Assembly (NCBI GenBank): GCA_964509195.1
Contig: CAZDWJ010000012.1
Location: 29,566-93,565 of the forward strand
Direction of reading: 5' to 3'
DNA: 64,000 nt
Source: UBA4802 sp964509195
Lineage (GTDB): Bacteria; Spirochaetota; UBA4802; UB4802
Each line of letters begins with the position of its first letter. Position 1 is the first letter of the stretch. Positions 36,915-45,413 of the stretch are shown in pieces. The position numbers and the translations under genes were made by a program. The notes under the pieces were generated by a model, which searched no databases, had not been told where the DNA came from, and was given only the letters and a program-made list of their open reading frames with translations.

Positions 36915-38501
36915 TTAATAATTGCTATTACCGGGTGCTATACAGTGGCGTACCACACGCCATATATGGTAGCCAAGCCTGTCGATAAACCTGATAGCCT
37001 CAATGTAATCCAGAGCCGTATGTGAATCCAGGAGTCCTGCAGCAGTTTTTTTAAGCACTTCCACTCGTTCTAATTTGCGTGCATTAGCTAAATACTGCGA
37101 TAACTCCTGAATTTTTTCAACACTGTCGATTGAACTTGCTGACCTCAATGCTTTTTCAGATTCATTGAGTTCATTATTAAAATTCCATTTCATATCAACA
37201 AAGTTATTACTGTTTTTAAGAATAGTTATATTATGTGCTTCCTCGCAGGCTTCTATAATGCTGTTTAAATGGTCAATAGCATGAAGTACTGAGATGTGTT
37301 CATCATACAGTTGTTTTTGCTGTAAGGATGTCTTAACCTTGCTCATAAAGTGTTTTGTTTCTTCAAGAGCAAGCGAAGCGTTTTTAAGTTTGCGTACGAT
37401 ATCGCTGCTGTTTTGTTGTAACATGTCTTTAAGTATCTGGATAATAAACAGTGCAATATCCACAACAGTTCGTCGTGCAGTTTCAACAGCAATTGCCGGT
37501 GTTTTAGCAATTGCATCATCTAAATGCTGGGTAAGATAGAGCGCTGCGTCGGCAAACAATGTTTTTAAAAAACGCACACACGGTGAAATGAAAGGAAAAA
37601 ACAGCAATACGCCGATTATGTTAAACAGTGTATGAAATACTGAAAGCTGAATTTCAGGAGCTGTCGCCCTCATAGCATTACATAAAAGAGATAGTAAAGG
37701 CGATAGCTGCGGTAATACCAAAAAGAGTAGCAACGCAGTCACTGTATTAAAAAGAACATCGGCAACGATAATGCGCTTTGTGTCAGGTGTTGCGCCAATC
37801 GCAGCAAAGAGGATGGGCACAGATTTTCCCGCATTCATCCCTATAACAAGTACCTGTGCTTGAAAGAGATTAATAGTGTGGCTGTTTAATGTAACCAATG
37901 CCAGCACCACTGCAGCGCTTGAAGACTGCATCAGAATTGTTAATAAAAAGCCAATTGAAAAAAGGATGAATCTGTCAGAAAATGAATGGCCTGTAACAAT
38001 AGCAAAGTCAATTGATTGCGGCAATTGTGAGAGGCCCTGTCGCATTATTGTGATGCCAAAAAACAGCAATCCAAAACCAGCTAAAAGCGAACCAATATCT
38101 GAACGGTAGTCGGCATAGAGAATTTTAAGTAGTACACCACATGCAACAAATAAAAGTGAAAATTGTCCTATGCTATACTGAATGCCAAAAAATGTTACCA
38201 GCCATGCTGTTGCTGTAGTACCAACATTGGCGCCATAAATCACCGCCAGTGCCTGAGACATCGTAATTAAACCGGCACTGACAAAACCAATAGTAGCTAT
38301 TGCAGTAGCACTGGATGCCTGTATTATTGTTGTTACCAGCATGCCAGTGAGCAACGCTTTCATCCTTCCACCCGTAAGGTTCGACAGTATTTTCCTAAAA
38401 CGAGGGCCGGCTAGTTTTTGTATAGATTCGGACATCAGGACAATGCCTAAAAGGAGTATGCCTGTGCCGCCAATTGCAGTTATAATATCCTGTAGTGCCA
38501 T
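36915..38501 (-). CDS. Na/Pi cotransporter family protein with PhoU-like domain
   Basis: The 528-residue protein has an N-terminal transport domain with two inverted Na_Pi_cotrans repeats. Both contain the QSSSA-type motif: QASSATAIATIGFVSAGLIT (~60) and MQSSSAAVVLALVTLNS (~190). After ~340 residues a soluble C-terminal PhoU-like helical domain follows (KNASLALEETKHFMSKVKTS). Proteins of this design (YjbB type) move phosphate with sodium. One internal GCGATAG is at 37700. Confidence 0.92.
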   Translation of the reverse strand: MALQDIITAIGGTGILLLGIVLMSESIQKLAGPRFRKILSNLTGGRMKALLTGMLVTTIIQASSATAIATIGFVSAGLITMSQALAVIYGANVGTTATAWLVTFFGIQYSIGQFSLLFVACGVLLKILYADYRSDIGSLLAGFGLLFFGITIMRQGLSQLPQSIDFAIVTGHSFSDRFILFSIGFLLTILMQSSSAAVVLALVTLNSHTINLFQAQVLVIGMNAGKSVPILFAAIGATPDTKRIIVADVLFNTVTALLLFLVLPQLSPLLSLLCNAMRATAPEIQLSVFHTLFNIIGVLLFFPFISPCVRFLKTLFADAALYLTQHLDDAIAKTPAIAVETARRTVVDIALFIIQILKDMLQQNSSDIVRKLKNASLALEETKHFMSKVKTSLQQKQLYDEHISVLHAIDHLNSIIEACEEAHNITILKNSNNFVDMKWNFNNELNESEKALRSASSIDSVEKIQELSQYLANARKLERVEVLKKTAAGLLDSHTALDYIEAIRFIDRLGYHIWRVVRHCIAPGNSNY

Positions 38502-38616
38502 AGTGTTATGCTTTGGTTATAATTATCGGCATATTGAATACATTAGTAGTAGCAGGCATGATATAGACAAGCAGTTTTTGCCTATAGTGTAAAAAAGGAA
38601 ACATTTACAGAGTTGC

Positions 38617-38952
38617 TTATGGCATATAATCTTCCCTGACTGGTGAAAAAACTTCAATTGCTACAGAGTCTTCAAGTATTTCTGCACCATGTTCAGCATT
38701 CCCCGGTATTGACCAGCATCCACCAGGTTTCATTTCATATTTTTCACCGTCTATGATTAACAGTATATGCCCTTTTACCAGATAGCCTGTTTGCTCATGT
38801 GGGTGGGCATGCAGTGGCAGTGTTTTTCCTTTTTTTAATCTGAATTCGGTCATAAGTGTGTTGTTGCCATATACAAGGGTTTTTCGTTCTATTCCGTCAA
38901 GAACGGTGATGTATCCCTGATTGGAAGGATATGCAATATGATTACCATTCAT
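38617..38952 (-). CDS. Small cupin protein
   Basis: A single cupin domain of 111 residues. The first cupin motif is LPLHAHPHEQTGYLVKG, with the His-His-Glu metal ligands, and the second is PGGCWSIPGNAEHGAEI with the fourth His. It has no fused domain, so it could be a small metal-dependent enzyme or a sensor. The preceding gene is on the same strand but 115 bases away. Confidence 0.85.
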   Translation of the reverse strand: MNGNHIAYPSNQGYITVLDGIERKTLVYGNNTLMTEFRLKKGKTLPLHAHPHEQTGYLVKGHILLIIDGEKYEMKPGGCWSIPGNAEHGAEILEDSVAIEVFSPVREDYMP

Positions 38953-39108
38953 TATAGTACTCCAGATAATTATGTTTTATTATACAGAATATTTTGTGAT
39001 TGTATTATAATCAATAAAAATATACTATTTCCTATAAGTAATTCATTAATAGATAGCAATTAAGCGTAGTTGCAAATTAAACAATTATGATATTAAGGGA
39101 GGAGCTTA

Positions 39109-39309
39109 ATGCCAGTTTCAAAAGCAGTTAAATGTGATAAATGTTTATTCCGAGCACACTATGACAAAAATCCACGTTCCCTGCTGGGTAAAATCTGGAG
39201 GTGGCATATTACATGGTGTCCGGGATGGAAAATGTACATGAAATCACTATCAGAAGAAGAAAGGAACGAAATTATACAAAAATATTCTTTAAAATCTGTT
39301 GACAAATAA
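39109..39309 (+). CDS. 66-residue Cys/Trp-rich protein
   Basis: This small protein begins MPVSKAVKCDKCLFRAHYDK, with CxxC, and has WRWHITWCPGW in the middle and a charged helix at the end (SLSEEERNEIIQKYS). The arrangement of two N-terminal cysteines, His residues and a third Cys could bind zinc. GGGAGG precedes the ATG by seven bases. I cannot name the family. Bases 39310-39497 hold nothing further. Confidence 0.7.
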   Translation: MPVSKAVKCDKCLFRAHYDKNPRSLLGKIWRWHITWCPGWKMYMKSLSEEERNEIIQKYSLKSVDK

Positions 39310-39497
39310 TTAGAGTAATTGATTCAATTGTCACTCACAAAAACGTGATTATTAGGTAAATTGATTTAATAATTGATAATATATACGCTACGCTGCATCC
39401 GGCTGTGAAAGTGTATATCTACTATTGCGTATTTTGCTGCAATTAATAGTGCATAGTAATATAATTTATATAAAAAATAAAGTGGAATGTGTAAGCA

Positions 39498-40766
39498 ATG
39501 CGTTTTGTAGTTTATCCATCAACATTACAAGGTCAGGTAATTATTCCCGGTTCCAAATCGCATACTATCAGGGCGCTGGTGTGTGCGCTGCTTGCTGATG
39601 GCACCTCAACCATTCAGCAGCCGCTGGATTCAAGTGATACGCGTTCCTGCGTAAGGATGATACGCCACTTTGGGGCTTACGTAGAGGAACATGAACATGA
39701 GTGGATAGTAAAAAGTAATGGTATACCACAGGTGCCAGATGATGTAGTGGATGTGGGTAATTCAGGCACGTCATTGTATTTTGGTATAGGTGTTGCATCG
39801 CTGGTTAACGGCATCACAGTTTTTACCGGTGACCATCAAATACGTAATCGCCCCGCTGAGGATTTACTCAATGCTATCAATGAATTAGGTGGTTATGCAG
39901 TGTCCACGCGTGCAAATGGCAAACCACCGGTTGTGGTGCAGGGGCCAATTACCGGAGGACATGTTGCAGTACGAGCCATTACGTCACAGTATCTGTCATC
40001 GCTTCTTTTGGCAACACCAAAGGCAAAGAACAATACCATCATTGATGTGCCTTTGCTTAATGAGGCGCCGTATGTGGGGATGACACTGTGGTGGTTGGGT
40101 GAGTTAGGCATAGAATATCATGGCAAAGGGTATGAGCAATTTATTATTAAAGGTGGGCAAATCTATAAGCCTTTTGTAAAGTATATTCCTGCAGATTTTT
40201 CGTCAGCAACGTTTTTCATGGTAGCTGCAGCTATTACGCAAAGCACAGTTCTATTAAAAGGGTTGGATTTCAATGACACACAGGGCGACAAAGAGGTGGT
40301 AAAAATTTTACAGGCAATGGGTGCCGACGTTGAAATATTGCCGGATGCTATCGCCATAACCGGAAAACCATTAAAAGGTGGAGTGTTTGACTTAAACGCA
40401 ATGCCTGATGCACTTCCGGCACTTTCGGTGTGTGCGTGCTTTGCGGATGGTGAAACACGCCTTGTCAATGTTCCGCAGGCACGTGTAAAGGAAACCGACC
40501 GTATTGCTGTGATGTGTGCTGAGCTTACAAAAATGGGTGCCATAATTGAAGAGTTGCCCGATGGGCTGGTGATACGCAGGAGTGCATTAAAAGGAGCGAC
40601 AGTTAATGGTCACCATGACCACAGGGTGGTGATGTCTTTGGCTCTGGCAGGCCTTGCTGCCGAAGGGCAGACAACAATAGATACTGCTGAATCTGTTTCG
40701 GTAACATTTCCCAATTTTGTTGAACTCATGCAGAAGCTGGGTGCGCACATACGCAAGGAGGAGTAA
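39498..40766 (+). CDS. aroA: 3-phosphoshikimate 1-carboxyvinyltransferase (EPSP synthase)
   Basis: The 422-residue enzyme joins phosphoenolpyruvate to shikimate-3-phosphate in aromatic amino acid synthesis. Visible motifs: PGSKSHTIRALVCALLADGT (active-site Lys), GNSGTSLYFG, GDHQIRNRPAEDLL (Arg residues for PEP), ITSQYLSSLL, DFSSATFFM, LNAMPDALPALSV, KETDRI and HHDHRVVMSLALAGL. All main substrate-binding positions are recognisable, though GDHQIRNRP differs from the usual GDxxLRxRP. It overlaps the chorismate mutase gene by one base, forming an aro pair. Confidence 0.94.
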   Translation: MRFVVYPSTLQGQVIIPGSKSHTIRALVCALLADGTSTIQQPLDSSDTRSCVRMIRHFGAYVEEHEHEWIVKSNGIPQVPDDVVDVGNSGTSLYFGIGVASLVNGITVFTGDHQIRNRPAEDLLNAINELGGYAVSTRANGKPPVVVQGPITGGHVAVRAITSQYLSSLLLATPKAKNNTIIDVPLLNEAPYVGMTLWWLGELGIEYHGKGYEQFIIKGGQIYKPFVKYIPADFSSATFFMVAAAITQSTVLLKGLDFNDTQGDKEVVKILQAMGADVEILPDAIAITGKPLKGGVFDLNAMPDALPALSVCACFADGETRLVNVPQARVKETDRIAVMCAELTKMGAIIEELPDGLVIRRSALKGATVNGHHDHRVVMSLALAGLAAEGQTTIDTAESVSVTFPNFVELMQKLGAHIRKEE

Positions 40767-41167
40767 TGATGGTACGAGGAGTGCGCGGTGCGATCACCGT
40801 TGATGAAAATACAAAGGAAGAGATCATACAACGAACAGAAGAATTACTCAGGGCGATAGTTACTGTCAATAAGATACAAACCAATGATATAGCCTCAGCC
40901 ATATTCACAGTGACCGATGACGTAAATGCGGAATTTCCTGCAGTTGCAGCCCGCAAATTAGGATGGATACATATACCGCTTTTATGCTCACGTGAGATAC
41001 CTGTGCCCGGCTCATTGGGTATGTGTGTGAGGGTGTTGCTGCATGTAAATACTGATAAAAGCCAAGAAGATATAGTGCATGTGTATCTTCGTGATGCAAG
41101 GAAATTGAGGCCTGATATAGGTACGGAGGTACAGGATAAATACTACATATCAGATAGCCATACATAG
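40766..41167 (+). CDS. aroH: Chorismate mutase, AroH type
   Basis: The 133-residue enzyme converts chorismate to prephenate. It belongs to the rarer AroH trimeric fold: start MMVRGVRGAITVDENTKEEI (the active-site Arg of the RG-RGA start), a glutamate in the EIPVPGSLG loop, CVRVLLHVNT (Arg) and HVYLRDARKLRPD (Tyr and Arg). Adjacent aroA supports it. The first of two ATGs overlaps the aroA stop (TAATG). One GCGATAG is at 40853. Confidence 0.93.
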   Translation: MMVRGVRGAITVDENTKEEIIQRTEELLRAIVTVNKIQTNDIASAIFTVTDDVNAEFPAVAARKLGWIHIPLLCSREIPVPGSLGMCVRVLLHVNTDKSQEDIVHVYLRDARKLRPDIGTEVQDKYYISDSHT

Positions 41168-41377
41168 TAAAAGCATAATAGAAAGTGAGCGTATGGTTAT
41201 CCATTTGCAGTAACAGTAATAGTGGAAGCAGTTTCAATTAATGAAAATTTGGATTTTAGAACTATCGATAAAAAAAATTTGCAAAAACCTGGTTGTATAG
41301 TATATCTTAATACTATTATTGAGTGAGGGGCACATATACAGGTTAAGCCCTATATAGATGTGTGCTGGGAATACATA

Positions 41378-42157
41378 ATGAACAAATTCCAACAAGTGAG
41401 CGTAATACTCCTTTTTATTGTAATCATAGCCTTTTTCTCATGGGGTTATGTGATTGCTCAGGCCGAAAGAGAAGTAGAACTTACTGCACAGGAAATCCTT
41501 GCCCGTGTTGACCGCATTTTGGATTATCCTGATGGAATCCTCAAAGGGTATATGATGCATATTACACCTGATGGATCAGCACAAAAGCTGCAGATAACAG
41601 GGTATATCAACAAAAATCAATTTTTATTTGATATTGTAAAACCTGCACGGGGGAGCATGCAAAAGGTTCTGTACCGCATAGGCGGTGAGGACCTGTGGGT
41701 GTATGATATGGCTGCAAGGGCTCTTTTTCACAAAATGGGTATCGATAAGTATGACGATATACTTGCAACAAACTTTTTTTATGTTGATTTGTCAAATGCA
41801 GATTTACAAAGTAACTATATTGCCCGTATTGACGGCTCGGTGATTATAAAAAATAATGACTGCTATAAACTCTCACTTGATCCTATTGACAAAACAGGTG
41901 TCTATGGCAAGCTGACTTTATATGTTGTCAAAAAAAATTATATTCCGCTGCGTATAGATTACCACGATCAGGATAAGGTTATATTTAAAACGCTTTCAAT
42001 AGCAAAAGTTGGAGAGAAGTATGGCAGGTCATTTCCAGTGCGGTATGATATGCTGAGTATTAAAAAAGGCACTATGACAGTTATAGAATTTACTTCAATA
42101 GAGGACGGGTCATCAATTAGCCCAGAAATTTTCAGGCCTGAAAAATTAGGGGACTGA
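41378..42157 (+). CDS. LolA-like outer-membrane lipoprotein-sorting protein
   Basis: The exported 259-residue protein has a signal sequence (FIVIIAFFSWGYVIAQAERE). The mature part has the half-open beta-barrel pattern of the LolA/LppX-like family annotated 'outer membrane lipoprotein-sorting protein': ILARVDRILDYPDGILKGYM, QKVLYRIGGEDLWVYDMAAR, YGKLTLYVVKKNYIPLRIDY. The start is taken at ATG 41378 because the first six upstream codons do not look like a signal start; the ribosome site is weak. It probably binds a lipid or a lipoprotein acyl group in the periplasm. It is followed one base later by rsmE. Confidence 0.82.
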   Translation: MNKFQQVSVILLFIVIIAFFSWGYVIAQAEREVELTAQEILARVDRILDYPDGILKGYMMHITPDGSAQKLQITGYINKNQFLFDIVKPARGSMQKVLYRIGGEDLWVYDMAARALFHKMGIDKYDDILATNFFYVDLSNADLQSNYIARIDGSVIIKNNDCYKLSLDPIDKTGVYGKLTLYVVKKNYIPLRIDYHDQDKVIFKTLSIAKVGEKYGRSFPVRYDMLSIKKGTMTVIEFTSIEDGSSISPEIFRPEKLGD

Positions 42158-42158
42158 C

Positions 42159-42881
42159 GTGGCACAGTTTTTTGTGGATGCACCAGGTGATGACACTACT
42201 GTAGTGATTGAAGGTGAGGATTACTACCATCTTGTAAGGGTGCGGCGTGCACAGGTTGGCGACAGCATTCGGGTAATAGACTCTACTGGAGTACGATACC
42301 AGGCAACTATCTTTAAGATTGAGTCGCAGAAGATTATTGCACATATAACTGATACTATTCCATATCCTGAAATCAAACTGGATCTTACATTATGTGTTGC
42401 AGTGTTGAAGGGGAAAAAGTTTGATCTGGTCATTCAAAAGGCAGTTGAAATCGGAGTTAGCCGTATTATTCCTGTGGTAACTGAGCGAACCATACCGGAT
42501 ATCACAGAAAAAGAGGAAAAAAAATTGGCGCGGTGGCAGAAAATTGCTGCTGAAGCTTCAAAGCAATGTTTGCGAAATGATATACCACGTATAAGCCCTG
42601 GGATGAAATTTATAGATGTGCTACAATTATCTAAAAGCATTGGCATACTGGCTCATGCAGATCCTGATGCGCAAAATTTGCGGCAGTTTTTAAAACATCA
42701 TGAGCCACATACCAATGTTATGCTGCTAACAGGGCCTGAAGGGGGATTTTCAAAAAAAGAAGTTGAAATTGCACGGGACTTTGATTGGTTTGTATTATAC
42801 AATGGGGCAACACAGCTAAAGGCTGAAACGGCAGCCATTGTTTTGCCTGCAATTATCATATATGAGTGGGGCTATACGTAA
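42159..42881 (+). CDS. rsmE: 16S rRNA (uracil-1498-N3)-methyltransferase
   Basis: The 240-residue SPOUT methyltransferase modifies U1498 of 16S rRNA. The N-terminal PUA-like domain has YYHLVRVRRAQVGDSIRVID. The C-terminal knot has KGKKFDLVIQKAVEIGVSRI, ARWQKIAAEASKQCLRNDIP and LTGPEGGFSKKEVEIA, the RsmE SAM loop. It starts at GTG 42159, one base after the LolA-like stop. Confidence 0.93.
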   Translation: MAQFFVDAPGDDTTVVIEGEDYYHLVRVRRAQVGDSIRVIDSTGVRYQATIFKIESQKIIAHITDTIPYPEIKLDLTLCVAVLKGKKFDLVIQKAVEIGVSRIIPVVTERTIPDITEKEEKKLARWQKIAAEASKQCLRNDIPRISPGMKFIDVLQLSKSIGILAHADPDAQNLRQFLKHHEPHTNVMLLTGPEGGFSKKEVEIARDFDWFVLYNGATQLKAETAAIVLPAIIIYEWGYT

Positions 42882-42901
42882 AAAAACAAAAAGGAAACAC
42901 T

Positions 42902-43099
42902 ATGAGGATCAGGGTAAACGGCATAGATATTGAGTTTGAAAAAAGCACATTAAAGGAGCTACTTGACTTATACCGCTTCAATCCCTCAAAAATTATGGTG
43001 GAAAAAAACGGGCGTATTGTGGATAAGGAAAACTACGCTACGGAAATGCTCAAAGAGGGCGATGTCCTTGAAATAGCACGGTTTGTTGGTGGGGGATGA
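42902..43099 (+). CDS. thiS: ThiS/MoaD-type sulfur carrier
   Basis: This 65-residue ubiquitin-like protein begins MRIRVNGIDIEFEKSTLKEL and ends EIARFVGGG, with the C-terminal Gly-Gly needed for thiocarboxylation. ATG 42902 follows AAGGAAA; a frame extends upstream into rsmE but gives a poor start. The last four bases overlap the next gene (ATGA). No thiamine (thiG, thiF, thiH) or molybdopterin gene is in the window, so the carrier may serve another pathway, perhaps with the radical SAM gene downstream. Confidence 0.85.
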   Translation: MRIRVNGIDIEFEKSTLKELLDLYRFNPSKIMVEKNGRIVDKENYATEMLKEGDVLEIARFVGGG

Positions 43100-43608
43100 T
43101 AGATACGCTGCGCTTAGCATTAGAGCAATCTTCTCTTTCAAAGGAGGAGGTGCAACACATTCTTTTCCTGCTTTTTTGTGGCGATAGCAACCAGCAATAC
43201 CCTCCCGATGATTTGGTAATAGCAGGCTATGTAATCGTAGATTGCGACCGCTACATACTGACCGATAAAGGCAAATTATACAGAGATAGCTTATTACATA
43301 AGTTAGCCACATTTCACAGTGCAAGCGAAATAATCTTCAGGAAATATTTTTACAATGAACTATCGCCCATAAAAAAACAGATAGAAACATTAAAAAAACA
43401 ATGGCGCGATGCTCGTGATAAGCGATTAAAGTATAAAGAAACACTTATAAAACAGGGCAAAGATAAAGCAGCAATAAGAAAGGATGCACACTACAGGCAA
43501 CTTTTAAAGGAACAGGATGCATTGCGTTCGCGTATGCGCCATATTGAAAGAGAGTTTAATAAAAAATTATCTGAATACATTACCAGAGTAGGTAGAATTA
43601 ATCTTTGA
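43096..43608 (+). CDS. Uncharacterised charged helical protein downstream of thiS
   Basis: The 170-residue product starts in the ATGA overlap with thiS. The first half looks like a small winged-helix-like or helical domain (LDTLRLALEQ-type start, DDLVIAGYVIVDCDRYILTD then KGKLYRD); the second half is a long, highly charged coiled coil (SPIKKQIETLKKQWRDARDK and RSRMRHIEREFNKKLSEYI). The sequence ILTDKGKLYRDSL resembles the wing of winged-helix DNA-binding domains. I know no family. Its tight coupling with thiS suggests related use. Two GCGATAG copies lie inside. Confidence 0.75.
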   Translation: MIDTLRLALEQSSLSKEEVQHILFLLFCGDSNQQYPPDDLVIAGYVIVDCDRYILTDKGKLYRDSLLHKLATFHSASEIIFRKYFYNELSPIKKQIETLKKQWRDARDKRLKYKETLIKQGKDKAAIRKDAHYRQLLKEQDALRSRMRHIEREFNKKLSEYITRVGRINL

Positions 43609-43668
43609 AAAATATTGATGTCATCCAGAATTGCTTTTTTGCAGGTATAAAATTGAGCAATTGAATAT

Positions 43669-44943
43669 ATGAAAAAGACACATCTTGCATTTTGTGATAG
43701 TGATGGCAATGTGTATAAACATCCCAAAGCTGTAGCTTCATTTAGAAGTGGCAGGCGGTTTGTAGCAGTGGATGAAAATGAGCTCATACCCATTCCCGAT
43801 GGAAGCACGCTCTATATGCTACCCAAACGCTATCCTGTTGAAGGTAAAGCATGTAACGCTATCACACACTATAATGGTAATGAAATATGGGCTGTTGCAG
43901 CGTTTTTAAGTTCTGGATATTTGCGGACTTACCTACCTGCATATACAAAGAAGGGTGATGCACCAATCCTTTCTCTTTGGGCATATTGTGGTCTGGTGTT
44001 CGTGGGTGATGATTTTTATGTCCCGGCTCTGCGTATTGACCCTGACCCGCGTTCTGACCCCTCATTGCACCGCAATGATATTGAACTTTTTAAAAAAATA
44101 AAAATGGTAAAAGAACAATACCCGGCAAACAGTCTTGTGCATCAGCTTGCAAAATGTTCTACACAGTATGGATGTCTGTGTGCACGTAATTTCTTTTTAA
44201 GCCGGTATGAGGCACCATTGCCCACAACAAGATCGTGTAATGCGTTATGCCTTGGCTGCTTTTCATTTCAGAAAGACACAGGAGTTCACGTGTCGCAGTA
44301 CAGGCTCAGCCGACAGCCAGCACCTGAGGAAATGGCAGAAGTTATGCTGTACCACATTGAACGTGTTGAACGAGCAGTGGTCAGCTTTGGACAGGGGTGT
44401 GAAGGTGAGCCGCTTCTGCGTGCAAAAGATCTGGCAAAGGCCATTTCGCTTGTCAGGGAAAAAACTGGCAAAGGCACCATACATCTTAATACTAACGGCT
44501 CACTGCCACAGGCGCTGAAGCAGTGTATTGATGCTGGGCTTGATTCGGTGCGCATAAGTTTAAATTCCCCAACGGAAAAATACTACACTAGGTACTATCG
44601 CCCAAAAAATTATCATTTTAATAATGTGCTGCACGGTATTGAAGTGGCCCTGAAAGCAGGGATTTTTGTTTCCGTTAACCTTTTCTTTTTACCCGGTTTT
44701 ACTGATGCACAGTCTGAAGTGGAACAACTATGTAGTTTCCTTGACAATTATCCTGTCAATATGATACAAACCCGTAATCTCAATATTGATCCAGACTATT
44801 ATTTAGATAGCATTGGTTTTGAGGATGAAGAGGCAATTGGTGTTCGACAGCTACTTGGGCTGTTGCGGGAAAAATATCCATCATTAAAATTGGGATATTA
44901 CAATCCCCCAAAAGAAGAATTTTACATTGAGCACAAATTTTGA
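43669..44943 (+). CDS. Radical SAM protein with extra cysteine cluster
   Basis: The 424-residue protein has a ~165-residue N-terminal region of unknown fold, followed by the radical SAM core. SCNALCLGCF (~residue 185) is the CxxxCxxC motif for the SAM-binding 4Fe-4S cluster; VVSFGQGCEGEPLL is the GGE-like loop and TIHLNTNGSLPQAL a later strand. Just upstream, CSTQYGCLCARNFF has three more Cys that could carry a second cluster. The C-terminus lacks a SPASM domain. The product is unlike biotin, lipoate or thiamine enzymes known to me. The thiS-like carrier two genes upstream makes sulfur insertion a possibility. Confidence 0.85.
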   Translation: MKKTHLAFCDSDGNVYKHPKAVASFRSGRRFVAVDENELIPIPDGSTLYMLPKRYPVEGKACNAITHYNGNEIWAVAAFLSSGYLRTYLPAYTKKGDAPILSLWAYCGLVFVGDDFYVPALRIDPDPRSDPSLHRNDIELFKKIKMVKEQYPANSLVHQLAKCSTQYGCLCARNFFLSRYEAPLPTTRSCNALCLGCFSFQKDTGVHVSQYRLSRQPAPEEMAEVMLYHIERVERAVVSFGQGCEGEPLLRAKDLAKAISLVREKTGKGTIHLNTNGSLPQALKQCIDAGLDSVRISLNSPTEKYYTRYYRPKNYHFNNVLHGIEVALKAGIFVSVNLFFLPGFTDAQSEVEQLCSFLDNYPVNMIQTRNLNIDPDYYLDSIGFEDEEAIGVRQLLGLLREKYPSLKLGYYNPPKEEFYIEHKF

Positions 44944-44992
44944 CCGTTTACACGTTATGTGATTAAATTAATAAAAAATTTTGAGGCAAGCT

Positions 44993-45400
44993 ATGGAGAA
45001 GATGATAGAGGATCCCATTGGGTATGCACGTGATGTTGTGGGCAAGGACCCCCTTGCAACATTTTTAGGGATTGAAGTGGAGGATGTAAAGCATGGGTAT
45101 GCACGCTGCGGGGTGACTGTAAAACCTGAATACCTCAATGCGGTAGAGCGGGCACATGGTGGTATCATCCATGCGGTGGCTGATCAGGCTTTTGCGGTGG
45201 CAAGCAACTCAATGGGCACAATGGCTGTGGCGCTTACCATGACACTGCAGTATTTGCAGGCAGCAATGGATGGAGAAAGGATTTTTGCAGAATGTATGCT
45301 GGTCCATGCGGGGAGGAAGATAAGTTCATGGCGCCTTGAGGTGCATGGTAACAATGATGCAATAATAGCTATAGGCGATGCAGTAGCATATCATAAGTAA
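44993..45400 (+). CDS. PaaI-type hotdog thioesterase
   Basis: The 135-residue hotdog-fold protein (ATG 44993, with GAGG six bases upstream) has the PaaI/YdiI motif NAVERAHGGIIHAVADQAFA, in which HGG and a downstream acidic residue act in catalysis. It hydrolyses acyl-CoA thioesters; the acyl group is not predictable. It has a 13-base gap to the HD-GYP gene. Confidence 0.9.
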   Translation: MEKMIEDPIGYARDVVGKDPLATFLGIEVEDVKHGYARCGVTVKPEYLNAVERAHGGIIHAVADQAFAVASNSMGTMAVALTMTLQYLQAAMDGERIFAECMLVHAGRKISSWRLEVHGNNDAIIAIGDAVAYHK

Positions 45401-45413
45401 GGTGTTGTAACTT

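Noticed and set aside
41279..41306. Promoter of the LolA-like gene (TTGCAA, TATATC)
   Set aside because: The -35 is poor and several alternative -10 boxes exist in the AT-rich leader; I cannot choose one.
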